Origin: Streptomyces sp. NBC_00440
GTDB lineage: Bacteria > Actinomycetota > Actinomycetes > Streptomycetales > Streptomycetaceae
Assembly (NCBI RefSeq): GCF_036014215.1
Contig: NZ_CP107921.1
Location: 4,584,001 to 4,648,000 of the forward strand
Reading direction: 5' to 3'
DNA length: 64,000 nucleotides
Positions 28,870 through 37,590 of the stretch are shown piece after piece (within the stretch, counting starts at the first letter, position 1; each line of letters starts with the position of its first letter). The position numbers and the translations under genes were made by a program. The notes beneath the pieces are model-generated. The model was not told the origin of the DNA. It saw only the letters and a list, made by a program, of their open reading frames with translations, and did no database searches.

Positions 28870-29769
28870 GTGAACGCATCAGCAGAATCCCGCCCCGCGC
28901 GGCTCACCGTCGGCGTGGTCGGAGCGGGCCGGGTGGGCCCCGCGCTCGCCGCCGCGCTCCAGCTCGCCGGGCACCGCCCGGTCGCCGCGTCCGGTGTCTC
29001 CGACGCATCCGTCCGCAGGGCCGCCGTCCTGCTCCCCGACGTCCCCCTGGTCACCCCGGCCGAGGTGCTGGCCCGCGCCGAGCTGGTCCTGCTGACGGTG
29101 CCGGACGACGCGCTTCCCGCGCTGGTGGAGGGCCTGGCCGAGACCGGCGCCGTCCGGCCCGGACAGCTCCTGGTCCATACGTCGGGCCGGTTCGGCACCG
29201 GCGTGCTCGACCCCGCCCTGCGCGCCGGAGCCCTGCCGCTCGCACTGCACCCGGCGATGACCTTCACCGGCACATCCGTGGACGTCCAGCGGCTGGCCGG
29301 CTGCTCCTTCGGCGTGACCGCACCCGATGAGCTGCGGCTCGCGGCCGAGGCGCTGGTCATCGAGATGGGCGGCGAACCCGAGTGGATCTCGGAGGAGTCC
29401 CGTCCGCTCTACCACGCGGCGCTCGCCCTCGGCGCGAATCACCTGGTCACCCTGGTCGCCCAGTCGATGGAGCTGCTGCGTAAGGCGGGGGTGGCGGCCC
29501 CCGACCGGATGCTCGGGCCGCTCCTCGGCGCCGCCCTCGACAACGCCCTCAGGTCCGGCGACGCCGCGCTGACCGGGCCGGTCGCCCGGGGCGACGCGGG
29601 TACGGTCGCGGCGCACGTCGAGGAGTTGCGCAAGCACGCCCCGCAGGCCGTCGCCGGCTATCTCGCGATGGCCCGTACGACGGCGGACCGCGCCCTCGCA
29701 CACGGGCTGCTCAAGCCGGAACTGGCCGAGGACCTGCTGGGAGTCCTCGCGGACGGAGAGACGCGATGA
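28870..29769 (+). CDS. Rossmann-fold / DUF2520 dehydrogenase-like protein (candidate ketopantoate reductase)
   Basis: 299-aa protein with an N-terminal NAD(P)-binding Rossmann fold ([22 protein letters not shown], GxGxxG-like) and a C-terminal all-helical DUF2520 domain ([24 protein letters not shown]). The layout resembles PanE and other 6-phosphogluconate-dehydrogenase-like reductases. Its stop overlaps panC (ATGA 29766-29769), so it is translationally coupled to pantothenate synthesis. GTG 28870 has GGAAGG about ten nucleotides upstream. A PanE-like role is an inference from fold and position. Confidence 0.85.
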   Translation: MNASAESRPARLTVGVVGAGRVGPALAAALQLAGHRPVAASGVSDASVRRAAVLLPDVPLVTPAEVLARAELVLLTVPDDALPALVEGLAETGAVRPGQLLVHTSGRFGTGVLDPALRAGALPLALHPAMTFTGTSVDVQRLAGCSFGVTAPDELRLAAEALVIEMGGEPEWISEESRPLYHAALALGANHLVTLVAQSMELLRKAGVAAPDRMLGPLLGAALDNALRSGDAALTGPVARGDAGTVAAHVEELRKHAPQAVAGYLAMARTTADRALAHGLLKPELAEDLLGVLADGETR

Positions 29770-30752
29770 CCACGACCGCGCTGCTGCACACGGCAGCCGA
29801 ACTGCACGCCCTGCCGCGCGGGCGCACCGGGACCGGGCTTGCCGAGACCGGGCGTACGCAGCCAGGCACCGGGCCCGGGACGGGGACCGAGCCCGGCACC
29901 GGCACACCCGGAGCCCACGGAGCCCGCACACCGCACCCCCCCGCCCCCCGCGCCGTCGTCATGACCATGGGCGCCCTGCACGAGGGCCACGCGACCCTCG
30001 TCCGGGCGGCCAGGGAGCAGGTGGGCGAGGCCGGGCAGGTCGTCGTGACGGTCTTCGTCAACCCGCTGCAGTTCGGCGCGGGTGAAGACCTCGACCGCTA
30101 CCCGCGCACCCTCGAAGCGGACCTCGCCATCGCCGAACTGGCGGGCGCGGACGCCGTCTTCGCTCCCTCGGCCGACGAGGTCTACCCGGGCGGCGAGCCG
30201 CAGGTCCGGGTCGCGGCGGGCCCGATGGGGGAGCGCTTCGAAGGCGCGGCGCGCCCGGGCCACTTCGACGGGATGCTCACCGTCGTCGCCAAACTCCTGC
30301 ACCTCACCCGCCCCGATGTCGCGCTGTTCGGGCAGAAGGACGCCCAACAGCTCGCCCTGGTACGGCGGATGGCGCGCGACCTCAACTTCCCGGTCGGGAT
30401 CGTCGGCGTGCCGACGGTCCGGGAGCCGGACGGGCTGGCGATGTCCAGCCGTAACCGCTTCCTCTCCACCGGGGACAGGGCCACCGCGCTGGCCCTGTCC
30501 CGCGCCCTGTTCGCGGGCCGGGGCGCCCTCACCGGCGCCGCCTCCGCCACCCCCGCGGCCGTGCGCGCCGCCGCGCAGGCCGTCCTCGACGGGGCGGCGC
30601 TCTCCCTGGACTACCTGTCCCTGATCGACCCGTCCGACTTCACCGAGGCCACCGACGGCCACCGGGGCGAAGCGATCCTCGCGGTCGCCGCCCGGGTCGG
30701 TACGACGCGTCTGATCGACAACATCCCGCTGACCTTCGGGGAACCACAGTGA
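29766..30752 (+). CDS. panC: Pantothenate synthetase
   Basis: ATP-dependent condensation of pantoate with beta-alanine. The 328-aa enzyme has [16 protein letters not shown] (HIGH-like site), [19 protein letters not shown], the [16 protein letters not shown] motif and [13 protein letters not shown]. Between the first helix and MGALHEGH there is an insert of about 45 residues made of Gly/Thr/Pro repeats ([17 protein letters not shown]), absent from typical PanC. It is coupled at both ends by ATGA overlaps to DUF2520 and nadB. Confidence 0.95.
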   Translation: MTTTALLHTAAELHALPRGRTGTGLAETGRTQPGTGPGTGTEPGTGTPGAHGARTPHPPAPRAVVMTMGALHEGHATLVRAAREQVGEAGQVVVTVFVNPLQFGAGEDLDRYPRTLEADLAIAELAGADAVFAPSADEVYPGGEPQVRVAAGPMGERFEGAARPGHFDGMLTVVAKLLHLTRPDVALFGQKDAQQLALVRRMARDLNFPVGIVGVPTVREPDGLAMSSRNRFLSTGDRATALALSRALFAGRGALTGAASATPAAVRAAAQAVLDGAALSLDYLSLIDPSDFTEATDGHRGEAILAVAARVGTTRLIDNIPLTFGEPQ

Positions 30753-32644
30753 CCGGAACCGGAATACGCCTGCACGCACCCGCCCCCGGCTGGGAGATCG
30801 ACGCGGACGTCGTGATCGTCGGATCCGGAGTGGCCGGCCTGACCACCGCGCTGCGCTGCACCGCGGCGGGGCTGCGGACCGTCGTCGTGACCAAGGCCCG
30901 CCTCGACGACGGCTCGACCCGCTGGGCCCAGGGCGGTATCGCCGCCGCGCTCGGCGAGGGCGACACCCCCCAGCAGCACCTCGACGACACGCTGGTCGCG
31001 GGGGCCGGGCTCTGCGACGAGGCGGCGGTCCGCACCCTGGTGACGGAGGGCCCCGACGCCGTACGCAGGCTGATCGCGACCGGCGCGCAGTTCGACACCG
31101 ACGAGACCGGCGGGATCGCACTCACCCGGGAGGGCGGCCACCACCGGCGCCGCATCGCGCACGCGGGCGGCGACGCCACCGGCGCCGAGATCTCCCGCGC
31201 CCTGGTCGACGCGGTCCGCGCGGCCGCGCTGCGCACCGTGGAGAACGCCCTGGTCCTCGACCTCCTCACCGATACCGAAGGCCGTACGGCGGGTGTCACC
31301 CTGCATGTCATGGGGGAGGGCCAGCACGACGGCGTCGGCGCGGTCCGGGCACCCGCGGTGGTGCTCGCCACCGGCGGCATGGGCCAGATCTTCTCGGCGA
31401 CCACCAACCCCGCCGTCTCCACCGGCGACGGCGTGGCCCTGGCGCTCCGGGCGGGCGCGGAGGTCTCCGACCTGGAATTCGTCCAGTTCCACCCCACGGT
31501 GCTCTTCCTCGGCGCGGGCGCCGAGGGACAGCAGCCGCTGGTCTCCGAGGCGGTACGGGGCGAGGGCGCCCATCTCGTCGACGCCGACGGGGTCCGCTTC
31601 ATGACCGGGCAGCACGAGCTGGCCGAGCTGGCCCCCCGCGACATCGTGGCGAAGGCCATCACCCGCCGGATGCAGGAGCACGGCACCGAGCACATGTATC
31701 TCGACGCCCGGCACTTCGGCGCCGAGATGTGGGAGCAGCGCTTCCCGACGATCCTCGCCGCCTGCCGCAGCCACGGCATCGACCCGGTGACCGAGCCGGT
31801 CCCGGTCGCGCCGGCGGCGCACTACGCCTCCGGCGGTGTCCGCACCGACCTGCACGGCCGCACGACCGTCCCCGGTCTGTACGCCTGCGGTGAGGTCGCC
31901 TGCACCGGCGTGCACGGCGCGAACCGCCTGGCGTCCAACTCCCTCCTGGAAGGCCTGGTCTTCGCGGAGCGCATCGCCGACGACATCGTCACGGCCGGCT
32001 CAGGCGCGGCCGGTACGGGTGCGGGCGCCTCGGGCACGGCCGGTACGGGTGCGGGTGCCTCGGGCACGGCCGGTACGGGCGCGGGCGGCTCGGAGGCGGC
32101 CGGCTCGGGCGCGGGCGTGCGCGCCGGTGCGGCCGTCCTCCCGGCGGAGCCCGTTACGCTCCCGCTCCTGCCGCCCGAGGCCCGCCTCCGTATCCAGCGC
32201 ATCATGACGGCGGGCGCCGGAGTGCTCCGCTCCGGGGAGAGCCTCGCGGGTGCGGCGGACCGGCTGGAGGCGATCCGCGCCGAGGCGGAGGCGGAAGCCG
32301 CAGCCGAAGCAGTGGCGGAAGCGGCGGCGGGCGCCGCCATGGACGCGGCAGCGGCGGGAGCCCCCGAAGCGCTGCCCGCCGTCGCCCTGAAGCCCGCCGA
32401 ACCGGGCGTCGAGGCCTGGGAGGCGACCAACCTCCTCTGTGTCGCCCGCGTCCTCACCGCCGCAGCGCAGCGCCGCGAGGAGACCCGCGGCTGCCACTGG
32501 CGCGAGGACCACGCGGACCGCGACGACACCGCCTGGCGCCGCCACCTCGTCGTACGGCTGCGCCCCGACCGTTCGCTCGCCGTGCACACCACGGACAGCG
32601 CCGACTTCCCACCGACCCTCCCTCACCGTCCCCAGGAGCAGTGA
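30749..32644 (+). CDS. nadB: L-aspartate oxidase
   Basis: FAD enzyme oxidising aspartate to iminoaspartate, the first step of de novo NAD synthesis. N-terminal FAD motif [17 protein letters not shown]. The flavin-domain sequence [25 protein letters not shown] and the active-site [16 protein letters not shown] are all present, as is [16 protein letters not shown]. After this the linker is expanded: a decapeptide ([10 protein letters not shown]) is repeated about 3.5 times from a 30-bp DNA repeat, and an Ala/Glu-rich stretch follows. The result is 631 aa, longer than the usual ~540-580. Confidence 0.94.
   Translation: MTGTGIRLHAPAPGWEIDADVVIVGSGVAGLTTALRCTAAGLRTVVVTKARLDDGSTRWAQGGIAAALGEGDTPQQHLDDTLVAGAGLCDEAAVRTLVTEGPDAVRRLIATGAQFDTDETGGIALTREGGHHRRRIAHAGGDATGAEISRALVDAVRAAALRTVENALVLDLLTDTEGRTAGVTLHVMGEGQHDGVGAVRAPAVVLATGGMGQIFSATTNPAVSTGDGVALALRAGAEVSDLEFVQFHPTVLFLGAGAEGQQPLVSEAVRGEGAHLVDADGVRFMTGQHELAELAPRDIVAKAITRRMQEHGTEHMYLDARHFGAEMWEQRFPTILAACRSHGIDPVTEPVPVAPAAHYASGGVRTDLHGRTTVPGLYACGEVACTGVHGANRLASNSLLEGLVFAERIADDIVTAGSGAAGTGAGASGTAGTGAGASGTAGTGAGGSEAAGSGAGVRAGAAVLPAEPVTLPLLPPEARLRIQRIMTAGAGVLRSGESLAGAADRLEAIRAEAEAEAAAEAVAEAAAGAAMDAAAAGAPEALPAVALKPAEPGVEAWEATNLLCVARVLTAAAQRREETRGCHWREDHADRDDTAWRRHLVVRLRPDRSLAVHTTDSADFPPTLPHRPQEQ
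32011..32117 (+). repeat. 30-bp tandem repeat (about 3.5 copies) inside nadB
   Basis: Units at 32011-32040, 32041-32070 and 32071-32100, plus a partial unit to 32117. The first two differ at one position. Encodes [14 protein letters not shown] decapeptides in the linker between the flavin and C-terminal domains. In-frame unit length means copy-number change would keep the reading frame. Confidence 0.85.
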
Positions 32645-33669
32645 CCGTGACCACCCCCGACCTCCCCCTCCACCAGATCGGCGACGACGCCGTGAGCGCC
32701 GAGCCGGCGGGCGGCTGCGGCGACGCGTGCGCCTGCGGCGACGGCTTCGGCGACGCCGATGCCGATGCCGACCCGATGGAGTGCGGTCTCGACCCCGCCC
32801 TCGCCCAGCTCCTGGCCGCTTCGGGGCTCGACCCGGTGCTGGTCGAGGACATCGCGCACCTCGCCATCGACGAGGACCTCGACGGGGGCGTGGACGTGAC
32901 GAGCGTCGCGACCGTCCCCGCCGACGCCGTCGCCACCGGCGACTTCACCGCGCGCGAGGCCGGTACGGTCGCGGGCCTGCGCGTCGCCGAAGCGGTGCTC
33001 TCCATCGTCTGCACCGAGGCCTTCGAGGTCGAGCGGCACGTCGAGGACGGCGCGCGCGTCGCCGCCGGCCAGAAGCTGCTCTCGGTCACCACCCGCACCC
33101 GTGACCTGCTGACCGCCGAGCGCAGCGCGCTCAACCTGCTGTGCCGCCTCTCCGGCATCGCGACCGCGACCCGCGCCTGGGCCGACGTACTGGAAGGCAC
33201 CAAGGCCAAGGTCCGCGACACCCGCAAGACCACACCGGGGCTGCGCGCCCTGGAGAAGTACGCGGTGCGCTGCGGCGGCGGTGTCAACCACCGGATGTCG
33301 CTCTCCGACGCGGCTCTGGTCAAGGACAACCACGTGGTCGCGGCCGGTGGTGTCGCCGAGGCGTTCAAGCTCGTACGCGCCGAGTTCCCCGACCTCGCCA
33401 TCGAGGTCGAGGTGGACACCCTCGCCCAGGTCACCGAGGTCCTGGACGCGGGCGCCGACCTCATCCTGCTGGACAACTTCACCCCGGAGCAGACCGCGGA
33501 GGCCGTCGAACTCGTCGGCGGCCGCGCCCTCCTGGAGTCCTCGGGGCGGCTCACCCTGGAGTCGGCCCGCGCCTACGCGGAGACGGGCGTCGACCACCTC
33601 GCGGTCGGCGGGCTCACGCACTCCTCGCCGATCCTCGACATCGGTCTCGACCTGCGCGAGGCGGAGTAA
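32641..33669 (+). CDS. nadC: Nicotinate-nucleotide pyrophosphorylase (carboxylating)
   Basis: Converts quinolinate plus PRPP to nicotinate mononucleotide. The core has DVTSVATVPADAVATG, AERSALNLLCRLSGIAT, DTRKTTPGLRALEKYAV, HRMSLSDAALVKDNHV and GVDHLAVGGLTHS. The first ~50 residues are an unusual Cys/Asp-rich extension (GGCGDACACGDGFGDADADA) before the family start. GTG 32641 overlaps the nadB stop; GTG 32647 is an alternative. Quinolinate synthase nadA is not in this window. Confidence 0.94.
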   Translation: MTVTTPDLPLHQIGDDAVSAEPAGGCGDACACGDGFGDADADADPMECGLDPALAQLLAASGLDPVLVEDIAHLAIDEDLDGGVDVTSVATVPADAVATGDFTAREAGTVAGLRVAEAVLSIVCTEAFEVERHVEDGARVAAGQKLLSVTTRTRDLLTAERSALNLLCRLSGIATATRAWADVLEGTKAKVRDTRKTTPGLRALEKYAVRCGGGVNHRMSLSDAALVKDNHVVAAGGVAEAFKLVRAEFPDLAIEVEVDTLAQVTEVLDAGADLILLDNFTPEQTAEAVELVGGRALLESSGRLTLESARAYAETGVDHLAVGGLTHSSPILDIGLDLREAE

Positions 33670-33672
33670 TCC

Positions 33673-34470
33673 ATGCTGCTCACCATCGACGTCGGCAACA
33701 CCCACACCGTCCTCGGCCTGTTCGACGGCGACGAGATCGTGGAGCACTGGCGCATCTCCACCGACGCCCGCCGCACCGCCGACGAACTCGCCGTACTCCT
33801 CCAGGGCCTGATGGGTATGCACCCGCTGCTGGGCCGCGGACTCGGCGACGGCATCGAGGGGATCGCGGTCTGCTCGACCGTCCCCTCCGTCCTGCACGAA
33901 CTCCGCGAGGTGACCCGCCGCTACTACGGCGACGTCCCGGCCGTCCTGGTCGAGCCCGGCATCAGGACGGGCGTCCCGATCCTGGTGGACAACCCGAAGG
34001 AGGTCGGCGCGGACCGCATCATCAACGCGGTCGCCGCCGTCGAGCTCTACGGCGGCCCTGCCGTCGTCGTCGACTTCGGTACGGCGACGACCTTCGACGC
34101 GGTGTCGGCGCGCGGCGAGTACACCGGCGGTGTCATCGCCCCCGGCATCGAGATCTCGGTCGAGGCGCTCGGGGTGAAGGGCGCCCAGCTCCGCAAGATC
34201 GAGCTGGCCCGCCCGCGCAGCGTGATCGGCAAGAACACCGTGGAGGCGATGCAGTCCGGCATCATCTACGGCTTCGCCGGACAGGTCGACGGCGTGGTGA
34301 ACCGGATGGCCAGGGAACTCGCCGACGACCCGGCGGACGTCACGGTCATCGCCACCGGCGGTCTCGCCCCGATGGTGCTCAGCGAGGCCACGGTCATCGA
34401 CGAGCACGAGCCGTGGCTGACGCTGATCGGGCTGCGCCTGGTGTACGAGCGGAACGTCGCCCGGCTGTGA
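33673..34470 (+). CDS. coaX: Type III pantothenate kinase
   Basis: First step of CoA synthesis from pantothenate. The 265-aa ASKHA-fold enzyme has MLLTIDVGNTHTVLGLF (phosphate 1), EVGADRIINAVAAVE with the catalytic Asp, VVDFGTATTFDAVS and GGVIAPGIEIS. It begins 3 bp after the nadC stop and closes the operon DUF2520-panC-nadB-nadC-coaX. It phosphorylates the product of panC four genes upstream. Confidence 0.95.
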   Translation: MLLTIDVGNTHTVLGLFDGDEIVEHWRISTDARRTADELAVLLQGLMGMHPLLGRGLGDGIEGIAVCSTVPSVLHELREVTRRYYGDVPAVLVEPGIRTGVPILVDNPKEVGADRIINAVAAVELYGGPAVVVDFGTATTFDAVSARGEYTGGVIAPGIEISVEALGVKGAQLRKIELARPRSVIGKNTVEAMQSGIIYGFAGQVDGVVNRMARELADDPADVTVIATGGLAPMVLSEATVIDEHEPWLTLIGLRLVYERNVARL

Positions 34471-34622
34471 ACCGGTAGCCGGACGCAGCCGCCACCCCGG
34501 TCCATGACGCGGGTGGCGGCCGGGGCGGGCCGGGCCGGGGCGCGCGGGGCCGACCGTATCCCCGCCGTATCCCCCGCCGCGCCGCCACCAGTCCATTAAG
34601 CGGATATTGTCCCTTTAGTACG

Positions 34623-34637
34623 TATCGTCGTTCCATG
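34623..34637 (+). promoter_or_regulatory. -10 element with likely leaderless start at 34635
   Basis: TATCGT at 34623-34628, six nucleotides upstream of the ATG, in a locally AT-richer stretch (TTAAGCGGATATTG). No ribosome-binding site. Confidence 0.45.
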
Positions 34638-35231
34638 CCCACGCCCTACGGATCCCGAGGCGGCATGGCCTTCAGCGCGGATGAGCTGCGTGTGCTCCGA
34701 CGCGCCCTTGCCATCGCCCTCAACCCGACCCCCGTCGCAGAAGAGGACGTCCAGGACTGTCTGCGTCTCGCCGAGTCCGTGGACGAGACCATCGCCGAGA
34801 CGGGCAGACTGCGCGCCTTCCTCCTCGCCGACCTCGCCCGCTACCGCGACGCACTCCCCGGCACGGCGAGCAGCTACACGGAGCTGCTCCAGGACGCCCT
34901 GGCCGCCGGTTACGACCCCCGCCCCGAGGACCTCGCCGCACTGCGCGCCCTGCGCGGCGCACCGTCGGGCGAGGCCCTGCTGAGGCGCTGCCGGGCCCTG
35001 GCCGAGCAGTCGGTACGCGCCCGGCTCGCCGGCCGCGCCGTGACCCCCGGCCCGCGCACCCGGCTGCTCGCACTGCCCGGCGGCCGTACGTCGGACGACC
35101 CCGAACAGCCGAAGCGTCCGGCACCGGACAAGGCCCCGGTCAAGCCCCGCCCGGCCCCCAAGCCGTCCGAGGTCTTCCCGCCACGCCGCAAGCCGGCGGC
35201 GCCCCCGTCGCAACACTCACTGACCGGATAG
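34635..35231 (+). CDS. Conserved hypothetical helical protein with basic Pro-rich tail
   Basis: 198-aa protein of unknown function. Residues about 12-130 are predicted to be all helical (ADELRVLRRALAIALNP, EEDVQDCLRLAESVDETIAE, YTELLQDALAAGYDP, EALLRRCRALAEQSVRARL). The last ~50 residues are Pro/Lys/Arg-rich and disordered. No signal peptide or TM. It is probably transcribed separately from coaX. Codon use matches the neighbours. Confidence 0.7.
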   Translation: MPTPYGSRGGMAFSADELRVLRRALAIALNPTPVAEEDVQDCLRLAESVDETIAETGRLRAFLLADLARYRDALPGTASSYTELLQDALAAGYDPRPEDLAALRALRGAPSGEALLRRCRALAEQSVRARLAGRAVTPGPRTRLLALPGGRTSDDPEQPKRPAPDKAPVKPRPAPKPSEVFPPRRKPAAPPSQHSLTG

Positions 35232-35232
35232 C

Positions 35233-35247
35233 TACTCTGTCCGTATG
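35233..35247 (+). promoter_or_regulatory. -10 element with likely leaderless start of the 59-aa membrane protein
   Basis: TACTCT at 35233-35238, six nucleotides before ATG 35245, overlapping the stop codon region of the upstream gene. Confidence 0.4.
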
Positions 35248-35424
35248 GACTACGTTTCCGCGCTTGTGCCCCCCGTGGTGATGGCCGTGTTCTTCACGAT
35301 CGTCGTGAGAACGATCGTGAAGACCCAGGGCGGCCCGAACAAGGCCAAGGAAGACGCGGCCGTGGACGCGGCGATCGCTCGCGCCGAGGCCGCGGTCCAG
35401 CCGACAGGCGGCAGCACCGCCTGA
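35245..35424 (+). CDS. Small single-span membrane protein (59 aa)
   Basis: Short gene: MDYVSALVPPVVMAVFFTIV, then a charged cytoplasmic tail with KAKEDAAVDAAIARAEAAVQ. One TM helix at about residues 5-24, positively charged after it, so the N-terminus is outside. It is 13 bp after the preceding gene and is closed by a strong terminator. No known domain; related small proteins may occur in other streptomycetes. Confidence rests on codon bias, a clean hydropathy pattern and the flanking signals. Confidence 0.7.
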   Translation: MDYVSALVPPVVMAVFFTIVVRTIVKTQGGPNKAKEDAAVDAAIARAEAAVQPTGGSTA

Positions 35425-35439
35425 CCGCGTCTGTGCTCG

Positions 35440-35474
35440 AAGGGCGTACGGCATTTCATGCCGTACGCCCTTTT
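35440..35474 (+). terminator. Strong intrinsic terminator after the 59-aa gene
   Basis: Perfect inverted repeat, left arm AGGGCGTACGGCAT at 35441-35454, loop TTC (35455-35457), right arm 35458-35471, flanked by A on the left and a TTTT run at 35471-35474. It insulates the BlaI-like gene downstream. Confidence 0.88.
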
Positions 35475-35509
35475 CTGTGTTTTCTGCGCTAATAACCAGC
35501 TATTCGTGA

Positions 35510-35532
35510 CATCTCGCACTATGGTGCAGATG
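35510..35532. promoter_or_regulatory. Imperfect palindrome over the -10 and start codon of the BlaI-like gene
   Basis: CATCT-C-GCAC-TATG-GTGC-AGATG at 35510-35532 is an interrupted palindrome with arms CATCT/AGATG and GCAC/GTGC. It covers TATGGT (35520-35525), a -10 box six nucleotides before GTG 35532. The position fits autorepression of a leaderless gene by a dimeric winged-helix protein. Confidence 0.5.
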
Positions 35533-35930
35533 TGCCCCGTCAATTGGGAGAGCTGGAAGACGCCGTGATGTCACGGGTCTGGGAGTGGAACCGTCCGGTC
35601 ACTGTCAGGGAAGTCCTGGAAGACCTCGAACGCGACCGGACCATCGCCTACACCACCGTGATGACCGTATTGGACAATCTCCATCAGAAGGGCTGGGTAC
35701 GCCGGGAAGTGGACGGCCGTGCCTATCGATATACGGCGGTCTCCACCCGAGCCGCCTACTCGGCCGCACTGATGAACGAAGCCTGGTCCACGAGTGACAA
35801 CTCCGCGGCCGCGCTTGTCGCCTTCTTCGGCATGATGTCCTCCGAGCAGCGCGATGCACTCCGTGATGCTTTGCGCATCGTTCAGGGGGATGCGGACCGC
35901 GATGACCGTGAGGGAGACGCAGGGCGATAA
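35532..35930 (+). CDS. BlaI/MecI/CopY-family transcriptional regulator
   Basis: 132-aa winged-helix repressor. The N-terminal domain reads QLGELEDAVMSRVWEWNRPVTVREVLEDL, TIAYTTVMTVLDNLHQKGWVRRE (recognition helix and wing) and RAYRYTAVSTR, all typical of BlaI/MecI. The C-terminal helices (SAAALVAFFGMMSSEQRDALRDALR) would form the dimer. No BlaR1/MecR1 sensor protease or beta-lactamase gene is nearby, so the input signal is unknown. Its end abuts the GNAT gene. Confidence 0.88.
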   Translation: MPRQLGELEDAVMSRVWEWNRPVTVREVLEDLERDRTIAYTTVMTVLDNLHQKGWVRREVDGRAYRYTAVSTRAAYSAALMNEAWSTSDNSAAALVAFFGMMSSEQRDALRDALRIVQGDADRDDREGDAGR

Positions 35931-35940
35931 CGTCTTGCAC

Positions 35941-36462
35941 ATGCCAGGTACGCGAGCAAAAGCCCTCACCGTCCGCAGAGCCAGGACCAGCGATGTCCCG
36001 GCGGTGCGCGGACTCCTGGACGCGTACGTGCGCGAGCGGATCCTGCTCGACAAAGCGACGGTGACGCTTTACGAGTCCATCCAGGAGTTCTGGGTCGCGG
36101 AACGCGACGACGACGCGAGGGTCGTCGGCTGCGGCGCACTCCATGTGATGTGGGAAGACCTCGCAGAAGTGCGCACTCTCGCGGTGGACCGCGAGTTCAA
36201 GGGTGCCGGAGTGGGCCACCAGGTCCTCGACAAGCTGTTGCAGACAGCGCGGTGGATCGGGGTGCGCCGGGTATTCTGCCTCACCTTCGAAGTCGACTTC
36301 TTCGCGAAGCACGGCTTCACCGAGATCGGTGAGACTCCTGTCGACGGAGATGTCTACAGCGAGCTGCTGCGTTCCTATGACGAGGGAGTCGCCGAGTTCC
36401 TCGGTCTCGAACGGGTGAAGCCGAACACCTTGGGCAACAGCCGGATGCTTCTGCACCTGTGA
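35941..36462 (+). CDS. Amino-acid N-acetyltransferase (GNAT family, ArgA-like)
   Basis: 173-aa GNAT acetyltransferase resembling the short N-acetylglutamate synthases of actinobacteria, which supply the first step of arginine synthesis. Motifs: TVRRARTSDVPAVRGLLDAY, VGCGALHVMWEDLAEVRTLAV (beta-4), GAGVGHQVLDKLL (acetyl-CoA loop) and FEVDFFAKHGFTEIGE. ATG 35941 gives the natural N-terminus. TAACGT at 35928-35933 is seven nucleotides upstream, hinting at its own leaderless promoter. Confidence 0.82.
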   Translation: MPGTRAKALTVRRARTSDVPAVRGLLDAYVRERILLDKATVTLYESIQEFWVAERDDDARVVGCGALHVMWEDLAEVRTLAVDREFKGAGVGHQVLDKLLQTARWIGVRRVFCLTFEVDFFAKHGFTEIGETPVDGDVYSELLRSYDEGVAEFLGLERVKPNTLGNSRMLLHL

Positions 36463-36607
36463 GGGGCACTTCGCATCGGAACCCTATGTCCGAATCGCGC
36501 ATGTTTCCCGTGTTCTTGCACTCCTGAACCTCTGCCGGGGGTTTGTGTTTTCCAGGGAAAAGCGGTTTCCTTTCCGCGTACTGAATTTTTCGATGAAAGG
36601 AAATCCA

Positions 36608-36943
36608 GTGGCACAGAAGGTTCAGGTCCTTCTTGTCGATGACCTCGACGGCGGCGAGGCGGACGAGACCGTGACGTTCGCTCTGGATGGCAAGACTTAC
36701 GAGATCGACCTCACCACGGCGAACGCGGACAAGCTCCGCACGCTGCTTGAGCCGTACGCCAAGGGTGGCCGGCGCACCGGTGGCCGTGGCGCGGGCGGCC
36801 GCGGCAAGGCCCGTATCGCGGTCGGCGGCAACAAGGACACCGCCGAGATCCGTAAGTGGGCCAAGGAGAACGGTTACAACGTGAATGACCGCGGCCGTGT
36901 GCCCGCGGACATCCGTGAGGCCTACGAGAAGGCCAACGGCTGA
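36608..36943 (+). CDS. lsr2: Nucleoid-associated protein Lsr2
   Basis: Small (111 aa) histone-like protein that bridges DNA and silences AT-rich, often acquired, genes. The N-terminal dimerisation domain is MAQKVQVLLVDDLDGGEADE to LRTLLEPYAK. A Gly/Arg linker (GGRRTGGRGAGGRGKARIA) follows. The C-terminal DNA-binding domain ends NDRGRVPADIREAYEKANG, where RGR is the minor-groove hook. GTG 36608 has AAAGGAAA upstream. The leader (36541-36607) is clearly more AT-rich than its surroundings, which suits autoregulation. Confidence 0.95.
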   Translation: MAQKVQVLLVDDLDGGEADETVTFALDGKTYEIDLTTANADKLRTLLEPYAKGGRRTGGRGAGGRGKARIAVGGNKDTAEIRKWAKENGYNVNDRGRVPADIREAYEKANG

Positions 36944-37590
36944 TTTCCGGGAGGTCCGGGGTTCGCACCCCGGACAACCGCAGTCCGGGCTCCGGGGGGC
37001 GCCCCCCGGAAAGCCGCAGCGATACGCACCATCCGGGCCCGGTGGCATTCCGTCGCCGCCGCTTCCACGAGCCGTACCAGGTCGGGAGCGCCGCCCCGCT
37101 CCCCGAACCGGCTGAACACGGGCAGGGCCGGCTCCACATCGCGCCCCGGCCCGGGGGGTCGCAACCAGCGGGCGGCCCCCTGTGCGCCGCGCAGTCCGGG
37201 AGGCACGGGAGCCCCGATCAGGCCGCCCGCGCCCATGGCGGTCAGATCCAGTGCGATCCCGCCCCACTCCAGCCAGTCGAGCAGCCCCGGCAGCTCGTCG
37301 GCGCTGCCCGCCGCCACCAGCAGCCGCACCCGGGAGCCCTCCAGCGCCACCGGTCCCGTGACGGGCGTCCTGCGCAACAGCGCGAACCCGGCGTCGGACG
37401 GCAGGTCGAGTACGTCGAAACGCAGCCCGGTCAGCAGCCGGACCGGCGGTCCGGCCACCGCGGCCCAGCCCAGCCGGGACTCGTACCAGTGCAGGGTGCT
37501 GTCGGCACTGCCGCTTCCGGTTCTGGCGCTTCCGGTGATGGTGCGCGTGCTGTCGGCCGGTTCGCGGGGGGACGGAACGGTACAGGCCAT
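36922..37590 (-). CDS. SCO3374-like protein, possible degenerate prim-pol N-domain
   Basis: 222-aa protein of unknown function, convergent with lsr2 and overlapping its last 22 bp. The text LLTGLRFDVLDLPSDAGFAL, VTGPVALEGSRVRLLVAAG, LPGLLDWLEWGGIALDL and GAARWLRPPGPG resembles the short prim-pol-like (bifunctional primase/polymerase N-domain) proteins common in streptomycetes. No DxD catalytic pair is evident, so activity is doubtful. ATG 37590 has GGGAG upstream. The C-terminal ~30 residues are encoded by GC-rich palindromic sequence and may not be structured. The primase relation is an inference. Confidence 0.6.
   Translation of the reverse strand: MACTVPSPREPADSTRTITGSARTGSGSADSTLHWYESRLGWAAVAGPPVRLLTGLRFDVLDLPSDAGFALLRRTPVTGPVALEGSRVRLLVAAGSADELPGLLDWLEWGGIALDLTAMGAGGLIGAPVPPGLRGAQGAARWLRPPGPGRDVEPALPVFSRFGERGGAPDLVRLVEAAATECHRARMVRIAAAFRGAPPGARTAVVRGANPGPPGNQPLAFS
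36954..37010. terminator. Hairpin pair between lsr2 and the convergent gene
   Basis: First hairpin 36954-36975: GTCCGGGGT, 4-nt loop, ACCCCGGAC, a perfect 9-bp stem starting 11 nt after the lsr2 stop. Second, 36991-37010, is a perfect 20-bp palindrome (TCCGGGGGGC/GCCCCCCGGA). Neither has a T-run. Both lie within the 3' coding part of the opposite gene. Confidence 0.55.
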
